Notes under the pieces: model-generated
Told to the model about the DNA's origin: nothing
Seen by the model: only the letters and a program-made list of their open reading frames with translations
Database searches by the model: none
Position numbers and translations under genes: made by a program
Shown here: positions 6,398 through 14,622 of the stretch, in pieces
Numbering within the stretch: position 1 is the stretch's first letter
Layout: every line of letters starts with the position of its first letter
Source: Spirochaeta cellobiosiphila DSM 17781
GTDB lineage: Bacteria > Spirochaetota > Spirochaetia > DSM-17781
Direction: 5' to 3'
NCBI RefSeq assembly: GCF_000426705.1
Contig: NZ_AUFW01000022.1
Span: forward strand, 1 to 33,984
Length of the DNA stretch: 33,984 nt

Positions 6398-8125
6398 CTA
6401 TTCTAACTTACCAATAATATTATGTAGTTTATTCAATAAGATTTTTTGAACTCTTTCTGTAGCTTCTAGAATTTCTTCAGGATGATCTAAAAGATCATCA
6501 ATTGATTCAAATCCCAACATAAGAGCATCCCACTCATCATTTGCAACTTTATTTGCCAGATCATTATATACTGGATGGCTCCCACTATGAAATGGTAAAC
6601 CTTCAGATATTCCCTCAATCTTACTATATCCAGTTTTAGCTAACATAACACCGTTATCCAAGTTATCAATATCATAAGGCTGTGAATCTAGTTTCCTCGC
6701 CAATTGGAACAAGGGATGATCACGAACTACCGCATCAGGAACAATGTGATGGGCTTCATGAAATGATAAGTCAATGTTATCTAATTGGCTAGCGTATTTA
6801 TTGAGAAGCATTCTTCTTAGTTTACCTGATTGACTGACTCTATTAGCACCTTCCCAAAGCTCAATCTTATTATTCCTAACAGTCAAGCGTGCAAAGACAG
6901 AGTTCTCTGCAGATCCTTTAGTTCTTCTTATCTTCTTTTGTTTATTAGCAGTATAATAAAAAGCATATCCTTCTGGAAGCATTTCATCTGTAACTTCCAT
7001 GATAGGTTTGTTTAGAATATCCCCTAATTCATCAATATTGGCAATTTTTCCATTTTGGACATTTTCAATTCGTTTAGCAATAATTGCTAACTCTTCACTA
7101 GAATCTAATAATTTTAGTATCCCATCAACATTCTCAGGTAAGACTGACAATTCATCAAACAGACTAGGATCAGCTTTCCTAGCTACATCCCCCCCTGCTT
7201 CTTTCAATTGTAGTAATACTTTCTTAAATTCAGCCGAATTAGAAAATGCTTCTTTGAACTCATCTGCATTATTTGCAAAATATTTCAATTGTTCCAGTAC
7301 ATGAGCACCTTGTTTAGAAGCTACCTTGCTTAATTCCCCTGCATCATCTAAGAATTTGAGATTCTTAAGATTACCGACAATAGGTAATAAACCAATCCCT
7401 GATAATAATGCTTGACCATACTCACCTTTTTGCAAGTTAGCGGTTAAATCCCGCGCATCCATGGGAGCATCTAAGCCAGTGAAACCTAAGACAAGTTGAA
7501 TAGCTATAGCTAAACCGGTAGGATCATCACTATATTCCCCTTTAATTAGGTATTCTATAGTTCTTCCCATATAGCTAGGTTCATAGGCTTTGGATAGTGT
7601 AACTTCTTTGAACTCTGCAAAGTCATTGTAATGAGTTTTCGCAGAAGGAAGATTCAAAAACAAGGTACCGTCGCCAAGCCTATTTATAAAGGAAGTAATC
7701 TTCCACTCGTATTCTTCTCCATACACACTTCGAAGCTCATCCATATAATCTTGAAAATCACTTTCACTTACATTATCCCAGCTATCACCCTCACTTAGAG
7801 TGACAAGCCCACCTAAACTAGAATCATAATTCAATTCATACCCACGAAGATCATTTTCTAGGGATGTCTTTAATTCACGCAATTCATATTCTGGCTGCGT
7901 ATCTAGAACTTTCAAATAGTGATCACGGTTTGCGGATAAGTAGTCAATAAAAGTTGTTTGATAATGCTGTCGATCAAAGCTTGAACCATGACACCAACTA
8001 CCTCTATCACCATCGTGAAAGTAGGAAGTTTTCATCAATCTATTCTTAGATATGACCTTATCAACTAACTCCTCAATCTTATAGAGATAGGCTTCTTTAT
8101 AGGTTTTAAAAGGAGGGGAACTCAT
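6398..8125 (-). CDS. AHH (HNH/EndoVII-type) nuclease toxin, eCIS cargo
   Basis: A 575-residue putative toxin. The C-terminus has the AHH nuclease signature: AHHIVP at residues 458-463, NLDNGVML at 488-495, and a C-terminal HSGSHPVYNDL starting at H513. The histidines and asparagine are the expected metal-binding and catalytic residues of this HNH/EndoVII branch. The middle (DARDLTANLQKGEYGQALL followed by GIGLLPIVGN) resembles linkers that precede toxin domains in polymorphic toxins. The N-terminal 200 residues are unrecognised. The ATG at 8123-8125 overlaps the stop of the DUF4157 gene as ATGA and has GGGAGG 5 bases upstream; the longer GTG start at 8149 is rejected. Expected activity: DNA or RNA cleavage in a target cell after injection. 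The target is unknown, and the immunity array downstream suggests the producer itself is sensitive. Confidence 0.85.
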   Translation of the reverse strand: MSSPPFKTYKEAYLYKIEELVDKVISKNRLMKTSYFHDGDRGSWCHGSSFDRQHYQTTFIDYLSANRDHYLKVLDTQPEYELRELKTSLENDLRGYELNYDSSLGGLVTLSEGDSWDNVSESDFQDYMDELRSVYGEEYEWKITSFINRLGDGTLFLNLPSAKTHYNDFAEFKEVTLSKAYEPSYMGRTIEYLIKGEYSDDPTGLAIAIQLVLGFTGLDAPMDARDLTANLQKGEYGQALLSGIGLLPIVGNLKNLKFLDDAGELSKVASKQGAHVLEQLKYFANNADEFKEAFSNSAEFKKVLLQLKEAGGDVARKADPSLFDELSVLPENVDGILKLLDSSEELAIIAKRIENVQNGKIANIDELGDILNKPIMEVTDEMLPEGYAFYYTANKQKKIRRTKGSAENSVFARLTVRNNKIELWEGANRVSQSGKLRRMLLNKYASQLDNIDLSFHEAHHIVPDAVVRDHPLFQLARKLDSQPYDIDNLDNGVMLAKTGYSKIEGISEGLPFHSGSHPVYNDLANKVANDEWDALMLGFESIDDLLDHPEEILEATERVQKILLNKLHNIIGKLE

Positions 8126-8973
8126 AGCTGCCTCCCTTCTGATAACCACTTTTGATAATTCGTTATAAGGGCTGAGGCCCCTTCATCACTTAATAGAGAG
8201 GCTTCTTCCTTAATCCAAGCTTCTAGCTCATCGACTAAAGTATCTTTCAATCTTTCATACTCAGTAGGCTTTAGATCAACCTTTTGTCCATTATTGAGGC
8301 AGATGGTATATCCCGGAATTGCCTGATTACCGACAAAGTCATCGAGACTATCAGCTCCGGAAGCTCCCGGCTTTTTAAACAAACCGCCACCTTGATCTCC
8401 GAAGTGAGAGGTTCCACCGAGCATAGATCCTTTTTGACGAAGATCCATGTCATCCATATTATGAAGATTTTGTTCATCCAATAGAGCTTCCACTCTTTCT
8501 GCTTCATTTTCTAAGTTCTGCCTATCTTCCAAATAGACCATGGAAGAACCCTTTAGGCTTTGGATGACGTGTTGAAGCTCATGGGCTAATAATTTGATAC
8601 CTTCCTCAGTTTGAGAAGAATACTCTCCACCAGCAAAATAGATATGAGAACCTATGGTGTAAGCTCTAGCTCCAGATTGGCGTGCCATGTCTTCAGCAGT
8701 GGGGCCAGTATGTATTCTTACACTAGATAAATCCACTCCAAAAGCTCGCTCAAACTGATCTCTTATACTAAATTCTAATGGTTCTTCCCTATCCAAACTT
8801 TCTGATAGATGAGGGATGGCAGACCCTCCTGCTGAACTTAAAGGATCCGTTTTATATTGACGACTTGTTTCATATTGTAGAGCCTGTTTATAGCTTTGGT
8901 ACAAAGCGGTGGAGCTCTTCATAATCTGCCAAATATTGTAATAAAGTTGGTAATCGCTTCCTCGTAAATTCAT
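8122..8973 (-). CDS. DUF4157 metallopeptidase-like protein, eCIS cargo-associated
   Basis: A 283-residue protein with a DUF4157 domain at about residues 62-140: LEFSIRDQFERAFGVDLSSV, then RIHTG, then a zincin-type HELQH at 131-135. DUF4157 is a hallmark of eCIS cargo and is often fused to the toxin. Here it is a separate protein overlapping the toxin gene by 4 bases (ATGA). The C-terminal half (about 185-283) is unrecognised, with a predicted helical end. GGAG stands 7 bases before the ATG at 8973. Possible roles are loading the toxin into the tube or processing it. The HExxH is intact, but peptidase activity is not established from sequence. Confidence 0.85.
   Translation of the reverse strand: MNLRGSDYQLYYNIWQIMKSSTALYQSYKQALQYETSRQYKTDPLSSAGGSAIPHLSESLDREEPLEFSIRDQFERAFGVDLSSVRIHTGPTAEDMARQSGARAYTIGSHIYFAGGEYSSQTEEGIKLLAHELQHVIQSLKGSSMVYLEDRQNLENEAERVEALLDEQNLHNMDDMDLRQKGSMLGGTSHFGDQGGGLFKKPGASGADSLDDFVGNQAIPGYTICLNNGQKVDLKPTEYERLKDTLVDELEAWIKEEASLLSDEGASALITNYQKWLSEGRQL
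8131..8136 (-). promoter_or_regulatory. RBS deciding the toxin start
   Basis: GGGAGG on the minus strand, 5 bases before the ATG at 8125 and inside the end of the DUF4157 gene. It supports translational coupling of the two genes. Confidence 0.75.
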
Positions 8974-8983
8974 TCAGAGTCTC

Positions 8984-11900
8984 CTAAAAACCTTTATTTC
9001 TAACTTGATCACGAATCTCATCAAGGAAATCATCTATATCAATAGTGGTATTATGACTCTTATCCGAGCTACTCCCCCCCCCTGAATGCCCCGTCTCCTT
9101 CGCCATGGCCGGTTGAGTTCGTTGATTCATGACTTGATTACGATCCTGCTGATAATGGGCATTGATCTTATCCATCGAAGTAGGGTTATTCCCTCCACCT
9201 TGAGCAAAGAAAGCATCAGGGTCAATCTTCCCCGTATTATTACCAGGAACAGAAGGAATGCCATCAGATATAGCATCTATAAGACTGTTCTGTTTATTAT
9301 GACGATCTAAGTAACTACGCGAACCAGAGAAGGTAAAATCACTTGGTAGAGTAGATCCTGTCATAATCCCGGTTTTAGGCCTACTCTGATGACCTCTCCC
9401 TTTCGTTAGGGAATTATTCATCTTCAGAGAGCTAAAATCACCATAAGCCTGAGCTTTATCAATTCCCTTATTAACATTAGCTGGATTAAGATCATTTCGA
9501 TAAGTCATCAATGATGATCGATTATTACTTTGGGACGTGGCGAACGCTACAGGAGCAAATCCCGAAGTATTAGATTGAACTGGTAAATTCAAATCAGACC
9601 AGGTAATGGGAATAGAGGAACCAACAGAATGTAAACTCCCTTTGTCTGTTGATTTGTATTGATTTAAATGTTGTTGATAAAGCTCACTGAGCATATCCTT
9701 ATCCAATCCCAAATGTTTTGCATGAGCCGTTCTAAGATAGTTAGCTCTATCCTTTTCATTAGCCAAATTGTATCGTCCCGGATCTATACTTGGTATATTG
9801 ATATTTGTAACAGAGTTAGGAGAGGAAGATTTTAACTGTTTGATAGCACTCAACAAAGAGCTCTTCCAATGAGTATCACCTGATATTTGGGAGCTTAAGT
9901 AGGAGCTAACAGCTCCAGCACTCAATCCCTGAACTTGAGAGGATTCAAGTTGTTTCATGACATCCGTTTGATCTTCCTGGGACATCCAACTCCATTCAGG
10001 TCCAAGAGCATACACTAAGGGAAAGTCTTTTTCTTCAGAACTAATATGGATGGAAGATTTTTGAGATGTATTTCCCTGCATTAATGATCTAAGTTCGTCC
10101 TTAATAAACTGGGACTGATCAGAACTTTTAATGATGTTCCTAATGTTTTGGTCATATTGGTAAGCAGAGGCCATAGGTAAGGCATTGCTTTGGAGAATCT
10201 CTAGAATATCTTTTTTGTCAGACTCAGATAGCTTATCCTGTTCATTAACAAAACTCATCAAGCTATCCCCTTGAGACTCATCCTGATTTGGAATCTTTAT
10301 GACAGAGGCTCTATCCGTTCTGCCATCAACAAGGGAATTAAAAGGTTGTACTTTTTTATAGAACACTCCTTTACCCAGGTTATTATCCATTATCTGAGCG
10401 AGGCTGGTATCTTTATTAACAACTTTTCTTTTATAGGTAGAGACAACGGGACTATTAGTAGTCATCTGATAAGAAGCTTCTGCGATCTCCTTAGGGTTCA
10501 TTCCCAGGCTAGAGCGAAGAGATGAGAACTGACCTAATCCATTAGTTAGGTATTTGTGATAAGAACCCCACTCTACGGGGGGGAGATCAATCCCATCAAG
10601 ATAGACTCTTAATTGATCAGCAGCTAAGGCTCCCGACAAGGGGACAATCATTTCATCAATCCATTTATTTCGTTTTTCAAAGTTAAAGAGGTCCTTCGCA
10701 GTTATAGACTGCGAGACATCATTCATTGTAGAACTGTGCCCGTTTAGCACTTCCTGGAGGGTTGTATCATCTGATAAAACCAGCTGAGTACCAGCTTGCC
10801 TATTCTTTTTGACATAACGCTCAAAAGCTATATCGATTAACTCTTTTTGAGTCTTTTTGAAATCAGCCAGGTCTTGAGTTCCCTCCTGGGCGATATAACC
10901 AACGGCCTGATAAAATTCGTCACCACCCTCTGGGTCTTCTAGGTCCTGGATTTGATTTTGTAGATAAATCCAAGCCTCTTCATCTAAATGGCCCCCTAAT
11001 TGACTTATAACTTCTTGTCCTTCCTGTTGATTCAATACTTGACGGGCCTCAATGGGAGTTATGTGCTCCTGATCATAATCTGGGTTGATAGCCTCTGTAA
11101 TATAAGCAGAAGGAATAGGTTCTGTGACTAATACATTAAGAGCTTTTAAGATATTGGAAGAGACAGCCTGTTCATTCTTCTGTTTGTCCCTATCTTTGAG
11201 ACGTTGTATATATTGTGGATCGTTTTTACCATATATCTGGATGGAGTCTTTTGTATAAGGAGCTAATAAAGAGCGATAATACTCTTCAGTTGAATCATTT
11301 CTATGTCCTAGAGCTACTCCGGATAAGTGAGCTATATCTTTTCCTCTTAAGACTTCCATAACTCGTTCTATAGACTTAGACGAATTAACTTGTCTACCAC
11401 CATAGATATCACCACTTTCTGTGTAGAATATTTCAGAAGCGCCTTCTTCGAGAATATTATCAGGATCTTCCAATATCACATGAGTATCATCAAGAAATAC
11501 AAGATGAAGTTGGCTATTATTACCTAGACCCCTTATAGGAGTATGTTCAGTGTAAGCCCCACCTGCTTGAGTCCAATAACCATCTTTGTCATAAGCCCCT
11601 TCCCAGTCTTTTTTAATATTACGACCTGGATCATATCCTGCAGTCCAATCAAATCCACTTTGATCTGTCAAACGATCATAGCGAACCTTATTATCACCAC
11701 CTGATTTGTTTGGTGATATCTGGCCAGAGGGATGAATAAAAAGCTGATTTCCTTGAGGGGCTTGTGTATTATGGGATTGGCTCAACTCCAAAGGAAGTAA
11801 ATCTTCATATTGGATACCTGATTCTTTAAGTTTGTCCTTAGATAAGGGAGAGTAGGTACTAGTTGTCCCAGCAAAACTCCAAAGCATTTGCTGACCAGTA

Positions 11901-12181
11901 TGTTCTAGAAGAACTTGTCGTTGGAACTTGTTAAGACGGGCTTCATCGAAATCCCCTTCAGGTGAAAAAAACTCAGCATCCACATTGATATAAGGACATT
12001 GAGGACTAAAGCGTATAGCTTTTTTGAGAGTCTCCTGAACAGAATCCCGGTAATCCTTAAACTCTTGAGATGTACCATCATCTTTTTTGCGTTGTGCGTA
12101 CTCACGGACTGTGCTGTCGATCTCCTGACTGAGATTTTGATAATACCCGTCCTGACTAACTTCAAGAATAAAATCCCACAT
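8984..12181 (-). CDS. Large unrecognised eCIS protein; candidate tape measure or cargo carrier
   Basis: A 1065-residue protein I do not recognise. The chosen start (ATG at 12179-12181) has a GGGGGAG just upstream; an ATG at 12226 lies inside the preceding gene and lacks an SD. The protein is hydrophilic and rich in S, Q, N and D, with no signal peptide or membrane segment. The first 300 or so residues are W/Y-rich and look globular; the middle looks helical. The last 250 become Ser/Asn/Gly-rich and low in complexity, ending in an acidic IDIDDFLDEIRDQV helix. Size and place, after the DUF6760 gene and before the cargo genes, fit a tape-measure (Afp14-like) protein. An additional effector or tail-lumen protein is also possible. 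Confidence 0.55.
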   Translation of the reverse strand: MWDFILEVSQDGYYQNLSQEIDSTVREYAQRKKDDGTSQEFKDYRDSVQETLKKAIRFSPQCPYINVDAEFFSPEGDFDEARLNKFQRQVLLEHTGQQMLWSFAGTTSTYSPLSKDKLKESGIQYEDLLPLELSQSHNTQAPQGNQLFIHPSGQISPNKSGGDNKVRYDRLTDQSGFDWTAGYDPGRNIKKDWEGAYDKDGYWTQAGGAYTEHTPIRGLGNNSQLHLVFLDDTHVILEDPDNILEEGASEIFYTESGDIYGGRQVNSSKSIERVMEVLRGKDIAHLSGVALGHRNDSTEEYYRSLLAPYTKDSIQIYGKNDPQYIQRLKDRDKQKNEQAVSSNILKALNVLVTEPIPSAYITEAINPDYDQEHITPIEARQVLNQQEGQEVISQLGGHLDEEAWIYLQNQIQDLEDPEGGDEFYQAVGYIAQEGTQDLADFKKTQKELIDIAFERYVKKNRQAGTQLVLSDDTTLQEVLNGHSSTMNDVSQSITAKDLFNFEKRNKWIDEMIVPLSGALAADQLRVYLDGIDLPPVEWGSYHKYLTNGLGQFSSLRSSLGMNPKEIAEASYQMTTNSPVVSTYKRKVVNKDTSLAQIMDNNLGKGVFYKKVQPFNSLVDGRTDRASVIKIPNQDESQGDSLMSFVNEQDKLSESDKKDILEILQSNALPMASAYQYDQNIRNIIKSSDQSQFIKDELRSLMQGNTSQKSSIHISSEEKDFPLVYALGPEWSWMSQEDQTDVMKQLESSQVQGLSAGAVSSYLSSQISGDTHWKSSLLSAIKQLKSSSPNSVTNINIPSIDPGRYNLANEKDRANYLRTAHAKHLGLDKDMLSELYQQHLNQYKSTDKGSLHSVGSSIPITWSDLNLPVQSNTSGFAPVAFATSQSNNRSSLMTYRNDLNPANVNKGIDKAQAYGDFSSLKMNNSLTKGRGHQSRPKTGIMTGSTLPSDFTFSGSRSYLDRHNKQNSLIDAISDGIPSVPGNNTGKIDPDAFFAQGGGNNPTSMDKINAHYQQDRNQVMNQRTQPAMAKETGHSGGGSSSDKSHNTTIDIDDFLDEIRDQVRNKGF

Positions 12182-12416
12182 GTTCTCCCCCTTCTTTTTG
12201 TAATTGTTTTGCTTTTTGAGAAGCATTAATTGTTTGATTTATCTGGCTGATCTGACTGATCCAGGATTTACGTTCTCCATGGGGCATCTTCATTATTTCT
12301 TCCCTAGACCAACCAAAATGATAGGCAATGAAAGCCACCTCACGATAGATATCTCCCGAAAGGTGGCTTAAACCTCCCCCAGTAGCTGAAACTCCCCTGT
12401 ATAAGCTTGTCCACAT
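12162..12416 (-). CDS. DUF6760 family small eCIS/phage protein
   Basis: About 84 residues. The core GDIYREVAFIAYHFGWSRE followed by EIMKMPHGERKSWISQI matches the DUF6760 pattern (EVAFIAYHFxW...EIxxLxHxERRxW) seen in contractile tail and eCIS loci. Its function is not established. It overlaps the gp26-like gene upstream and the 1065-residue gene downstream. The start is uncertain: the ATG at 12414-12416 is used here, a TTG three codons earlier is in frame, and a strong GGGGGAGG sits around the upstream stop without a well-placed start codon. The conserved core begins about 25 residues in. Confidence 0.7.
   Translation of the reverse strand: MWTSLYRGVSATGGGLSHLSGDIYREVAFIAYHFGWSREEIMKMPHGERKSWISQISQINQTINASQKAKQLQKEGGEHVGFYS
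12185..12191 (-). promoter_or_regulatory. RBS deciding the start of the 1065-residue protein
   Basis: GGGGGAG on the minus strand immediately before the ATG at 12181, inside the end of the DUF6760 gene. The alternative ATG at 12226 has no comparable site. Confidence 0.6.
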
Positions 12417-12739
12417 GAGGAACAAGTCAAATTAACCTGTTTAATAATCTGATGATTGATTTGATTCATATAATCAATGAGAAAAGCAAAATCCTCAGGA
12501 CATAGCTTTTCGATGGTTCGACTGGTAATCATTTTTTCCTTGCCCAGTTTTACCAGAATACGTGACAATAGAACCACGTAAAAGTAACTACTATCTTCTT
12601 TTACTCTATTATCCTGTTGTATTTGAATGAGATCTTTAACCTTGATCAGACGCATCGTACCAGATACTTTACTACCGATTTCTGGCTCAAGTCCGATTCC
12701 TCTTGGTAAGATGAATTTAAATTCTTCTCGTATCTTCAT
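12368..12739 (-). CDS. gp26-like baseplate hub assembly protein with CxxC motif, copy 1
   Basis: A 123-residue protein. Features are MRLIKVKDLIQIQQDNRV, then YFYVVLLSRILVKLG, and a C-terminal LTCSSCGQAY (one CxxC pair). This follows the pattern of T4 gp26-type baseplate hub assembly chaperones in eCIS loci: MRLxTxxDEL, VVLLARxVxxLG, and a zinc-ribbon half CPxCG. It is paralogous to 14015-14404. The start at 12739 overlaps the preceding stop as ATGA and has a GGGGGAA upstream. Likely cytoplasmic, acting in baseplate assembly rather than in the final particle (inferred from family). Confidence 0.65.
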   Translation of the reverse strand: MKIREEFKFILPRGIGLEPEIGSKVSGTMRLIKVKDLIQIQQDNRVKEDSSYFYVVLLSRILVKLGKEKMITSRTIEKLCPEDFAFLIDYMNQINHQIIKQVNLTCSSCGQAYTGEFQLLGEV

Positions 12740-12942
12740 GCTTCCCCCTCAAGGATTTCGATACCTTGTTCTTTAAACCATTTCGTTAAGAACTGATTCA
12801 TTTTATCAACTGTTGATTTATTTATATCCTCATAGGCAAACTCTTGGAAAAGCAGTTGTTGTACTTCCTGTTCTCTTCCTTGAGCTCCTGTGGGTAAAGA
12901 AATAGATATCTCTCCTGTTCTTTTATTGCTTTCTACATACAT
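12736..12942 (-). CDS. Small hypothetical protein of the eCIS assembly block
   Basis: A 68-residue acidic protein that I do not recognise. GGAG stands 8 bases before the ATG at 12942. The sequence has two short strands (GEISISLP) and then helices (VQQLLFQEFAYEDI, VDKMNQFLTKWFKEQG). It lies 2 bases after the pentapeptide gene and overlaps the next gene by 4 bases, so it is firmly within the operon. It holds the same relative place before a gp26-like gene as DUF2997 holds before the other gp26-like gene, but I see no clear sequence similarity between the two. Confidence 0.6.
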   Translation of the reverse strand: MYVESNKRTGEISISLPTGAQGREQEVQQLLFQEFAYEDINKSTVDKMNQFLTKWFKEQGIEILEGEA

Positions 12943-12944
12943 AT

Positions 12945-14015
12945 TTACAACTCCAATTTACCAAAACGACCTGAACTGCTTTCTTCTAAAGGGGAAGAAG
13001 GCTCAGTAACTTGAGGTTCCTCAGTTTCACTTATCAAATGTAGCCGTCCCTTATGTCTGTAATGGACAGCATTGCCTTCCACATTAAAACTATCTAATTC
13101 AGCAAAATCATATTTTTGCTTAATGTATCGCATTAGGTGAGTAAAATTATTTATCTTATCCCATTCCGTTTGCGCTGATGTACTTTGTTGTTGTGTCACA
13201 TTAGGCTTACGACTTAGTAAATCAGCTAGGGTATCTCTCAGCATGTCCTGGGAATAATCCTCTAGCATGCCTGCAATTGATTCCTTATCCATAGGTTGAT
13301 CCTCTATACGTTTATACAATTCATCTAATTGGCTACTATCATAGTTCTCGTGTTTTAGTGAGCCATTATATGAGGAAGGAGAATTAATACAGTCCTTAAA
13401 GAAATAAGAACCTTCTTGAAAACATTCCACTCCCACCCGATCAAAATGGCAATTAACAAATAGGCAATTATTCCATTCAATGTCAGAACCGAAATCCCCT
13501 GCAAAATAGCATCCCCAAAACAAACAATTACTAAAATCACTTTTATGGAACCCCAACAAACCTTCACCATAGGAAGTCTCAAAACGACATTCCTTAAAGA
13601 GGGTCTGATTAAGGCTAGCTCTATTGAACTCTGTGTCCTTAAATCGACAGCTATCAAAGCGTCCTTCTTGAACAAGCCAGCGATGGTTAATAGAACGATC
13701 TACATCACAACGGCTGAAATGGGGATGATTCCAATGATTACGTAGGAATCGCACACCAGATAATTTGACATTATCCCAATGCAACTGAGTTGATTGTAAA
13801 TCAAGGAAATCAGATTCCTTAACCTCCCCCGTTATCCAGGACAACTGAGTTAGGTTATTGTCAGAATAACGGACACCTGCCCAGGATACTTCCTGCCATT
13901 GTTGATGACTTAATTCTTTATCAGACAAGTCAACCTGTTCCAATTGCGTATCGTGGAGTGATCCTTTTTGTAATTCCTCATCCAGAAAACACAGATTGTA
14001 ACTATTAAATTCCAT
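12945..14015 (-). CDS. Pentapeptide-repeat protein of the eCIS locus
   Basis: A 356-residue protein. Residues about 20-210 carry degenerate pentapeptide repeats, A(D/N)Lxx-like, with the clearest run at 118-146 (GRFDSCRFKDTEFNRASL then FKECRFE) and further FSNCLFWGCYF and NNCLFVNCHF units. Such repeats form a right-handed quadrilateral beta-helix. The C-terminal 130 residues are helical and then disordered (EEPQVTEPSSPLEESS). The start overlaps the upstream stop by one base (TAATG). There is no signal peptide. Possible roles are a scaffold in assembly, or a DNA-mimic-like protector; the latter is known for other pentapeptide proteins but not supported here. It is unusual in an eCIS core. Confidence 0.75.
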   Translation of the reverse strand: MEFNSYNLCFLDEELQKGSLHDTQLEQVDLSDKELSHQQWQEVSWAGVRYSDNNLTQLSWITGEVKESDFLDLQSTQLHWDNVKLSGVRFLRNHWNHPHFSRCDVDRSINHRWLVQEGRFDSCRFKDTEFNRASLNQTLFKECRFETSYGEGLLGFHKSDFSNCLFWGCYFAGDFGSDIEWNNCLFVNCHFDRVGVECFQEGSYFFKDCINSPSSYNGSLKHENYDSSQLDELYKRIEDQPMDKESIAGMLEDYSQDMLRDTLADLLSRKPNVTQQQSTSAQTEWDKINNFTHLMRYIKQKYDFAELDSFNVEGNAVHYRHKGRLHLISETEEPQVTEPSSPLEESSSGRFGKLEL

Positions 14016-14404
14016 TAGGCCTTAACATCCTCAGAACTAAAATCCATGCCCGAAAATAAATCAGGAATCATAATAGTATCTACCTGTCCACAACTAGGGC
14101 ATTGAACCTGAGCTTTTTTCTCGATATCTCCATTGAGGTCTTTATAGAGAAGTTGAAGATATAAAAAATCAGCTTCATATAATTCCATAAGGTCTTCAGG
14201 AGTTACCTCTGTTTTATCCCCTAACAGAGTGATCACCTGACTTAATAAAAGGAGATCCCTATAGCGATGATTAAAACGGTTTTGATCATGATTCTGTATT
14301 CGCAGTTCATCACCTGCGGTAGCCAGACGCATCATACCCTTACGCTGTAGATGGCCCTTATCATCTGTAAAACCTAGGGGGAGAGTAAAAGCAATGCCTT
14401 CCAT
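14015..14404 (-). CDS. gp26-like baseplate hub assembly protein with CxxC motif, copy 2
   Basis: A 129-residue paralogue of 12368-12739. It shows GMMRLATAGDELRIQ, then YRDLLLLSQVITLLG, EADFLYLQLLYKDLNG, and a C-terminal VQCPSCGQVD. This fits the T4 gp26-type assembly chaperone group found in eCIS loci. It overlaps both neighbours by one base as TAATG, so translation of DUF2997, this gene and the pentapeptide gene is coupled. Two such paralogues in one locus may serve two hub or spike variants, in line with two spike genes at the right edge (inference). Confidence 0.7.
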   Translation of the reverse strand: MEGIAFTLPLGFTDDKGHLQRKGMMRLATAGDELRIQNHDQNRFNHRYRDLLLLSQVITLLGDKTEVTPEDLMELYEADFLYLQLLYKDLNGDIEKKAQVQCPSCGQVDTIMIPDLFSGMDFSSEDVKA

Positions 14405-14613
14405 TAATCTAAATCTCCAATATTAATATGACCTGTCTGATCGTCTGATTCTTTGTAATAATCGCTAGTCTTCTGCCTATCACTAACCAAACCAAGGGCT
14501 TCCTCTAATTCTTTAGTAATACGAAGGCATTGAGGTCCATTAACACCTTTAACGGTTAATTCGACTTCACCTGTTTCACTAATGGTTACTTCTAATTCAT
14601 GTTTTTGTGCCAT
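14404..14613 (-). CDS. DUF2997 family protein
   Basis: A 69-residue protein with the DUF2997 pattern: an EVTISETGEVELTVKGVNGP strand pair, CLRITKELEEALG, and then a DYYKES-type tail. DUF2997 proteins are typically encoded with DUF1257 (Ycf35-like) proteins and Ycf46-like AAA+ ATPases, both of which are in this window (24460 and 14623). Molecular role unknown. AGGAG stands 6 bases before the ATG at 14613, 9 bases after the ATPase stop. Confidence 0.8.
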   Translation of the reverse strand: MAQKHELEVTISETGEVELTVKGVNGPQCLRITKELEEALGLVSDRQKTSDYYKESDDQTGHINIGDLD

Positions 14614-14622
14614 GGGATACTC

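Noticed and set aside
8126-8149. GTG start adding 8 residues to the toxin
   Set aside because: The ATG at 8125 has GGGAGG at good spacing and forms an ATGA overlap; the GTG has neither.
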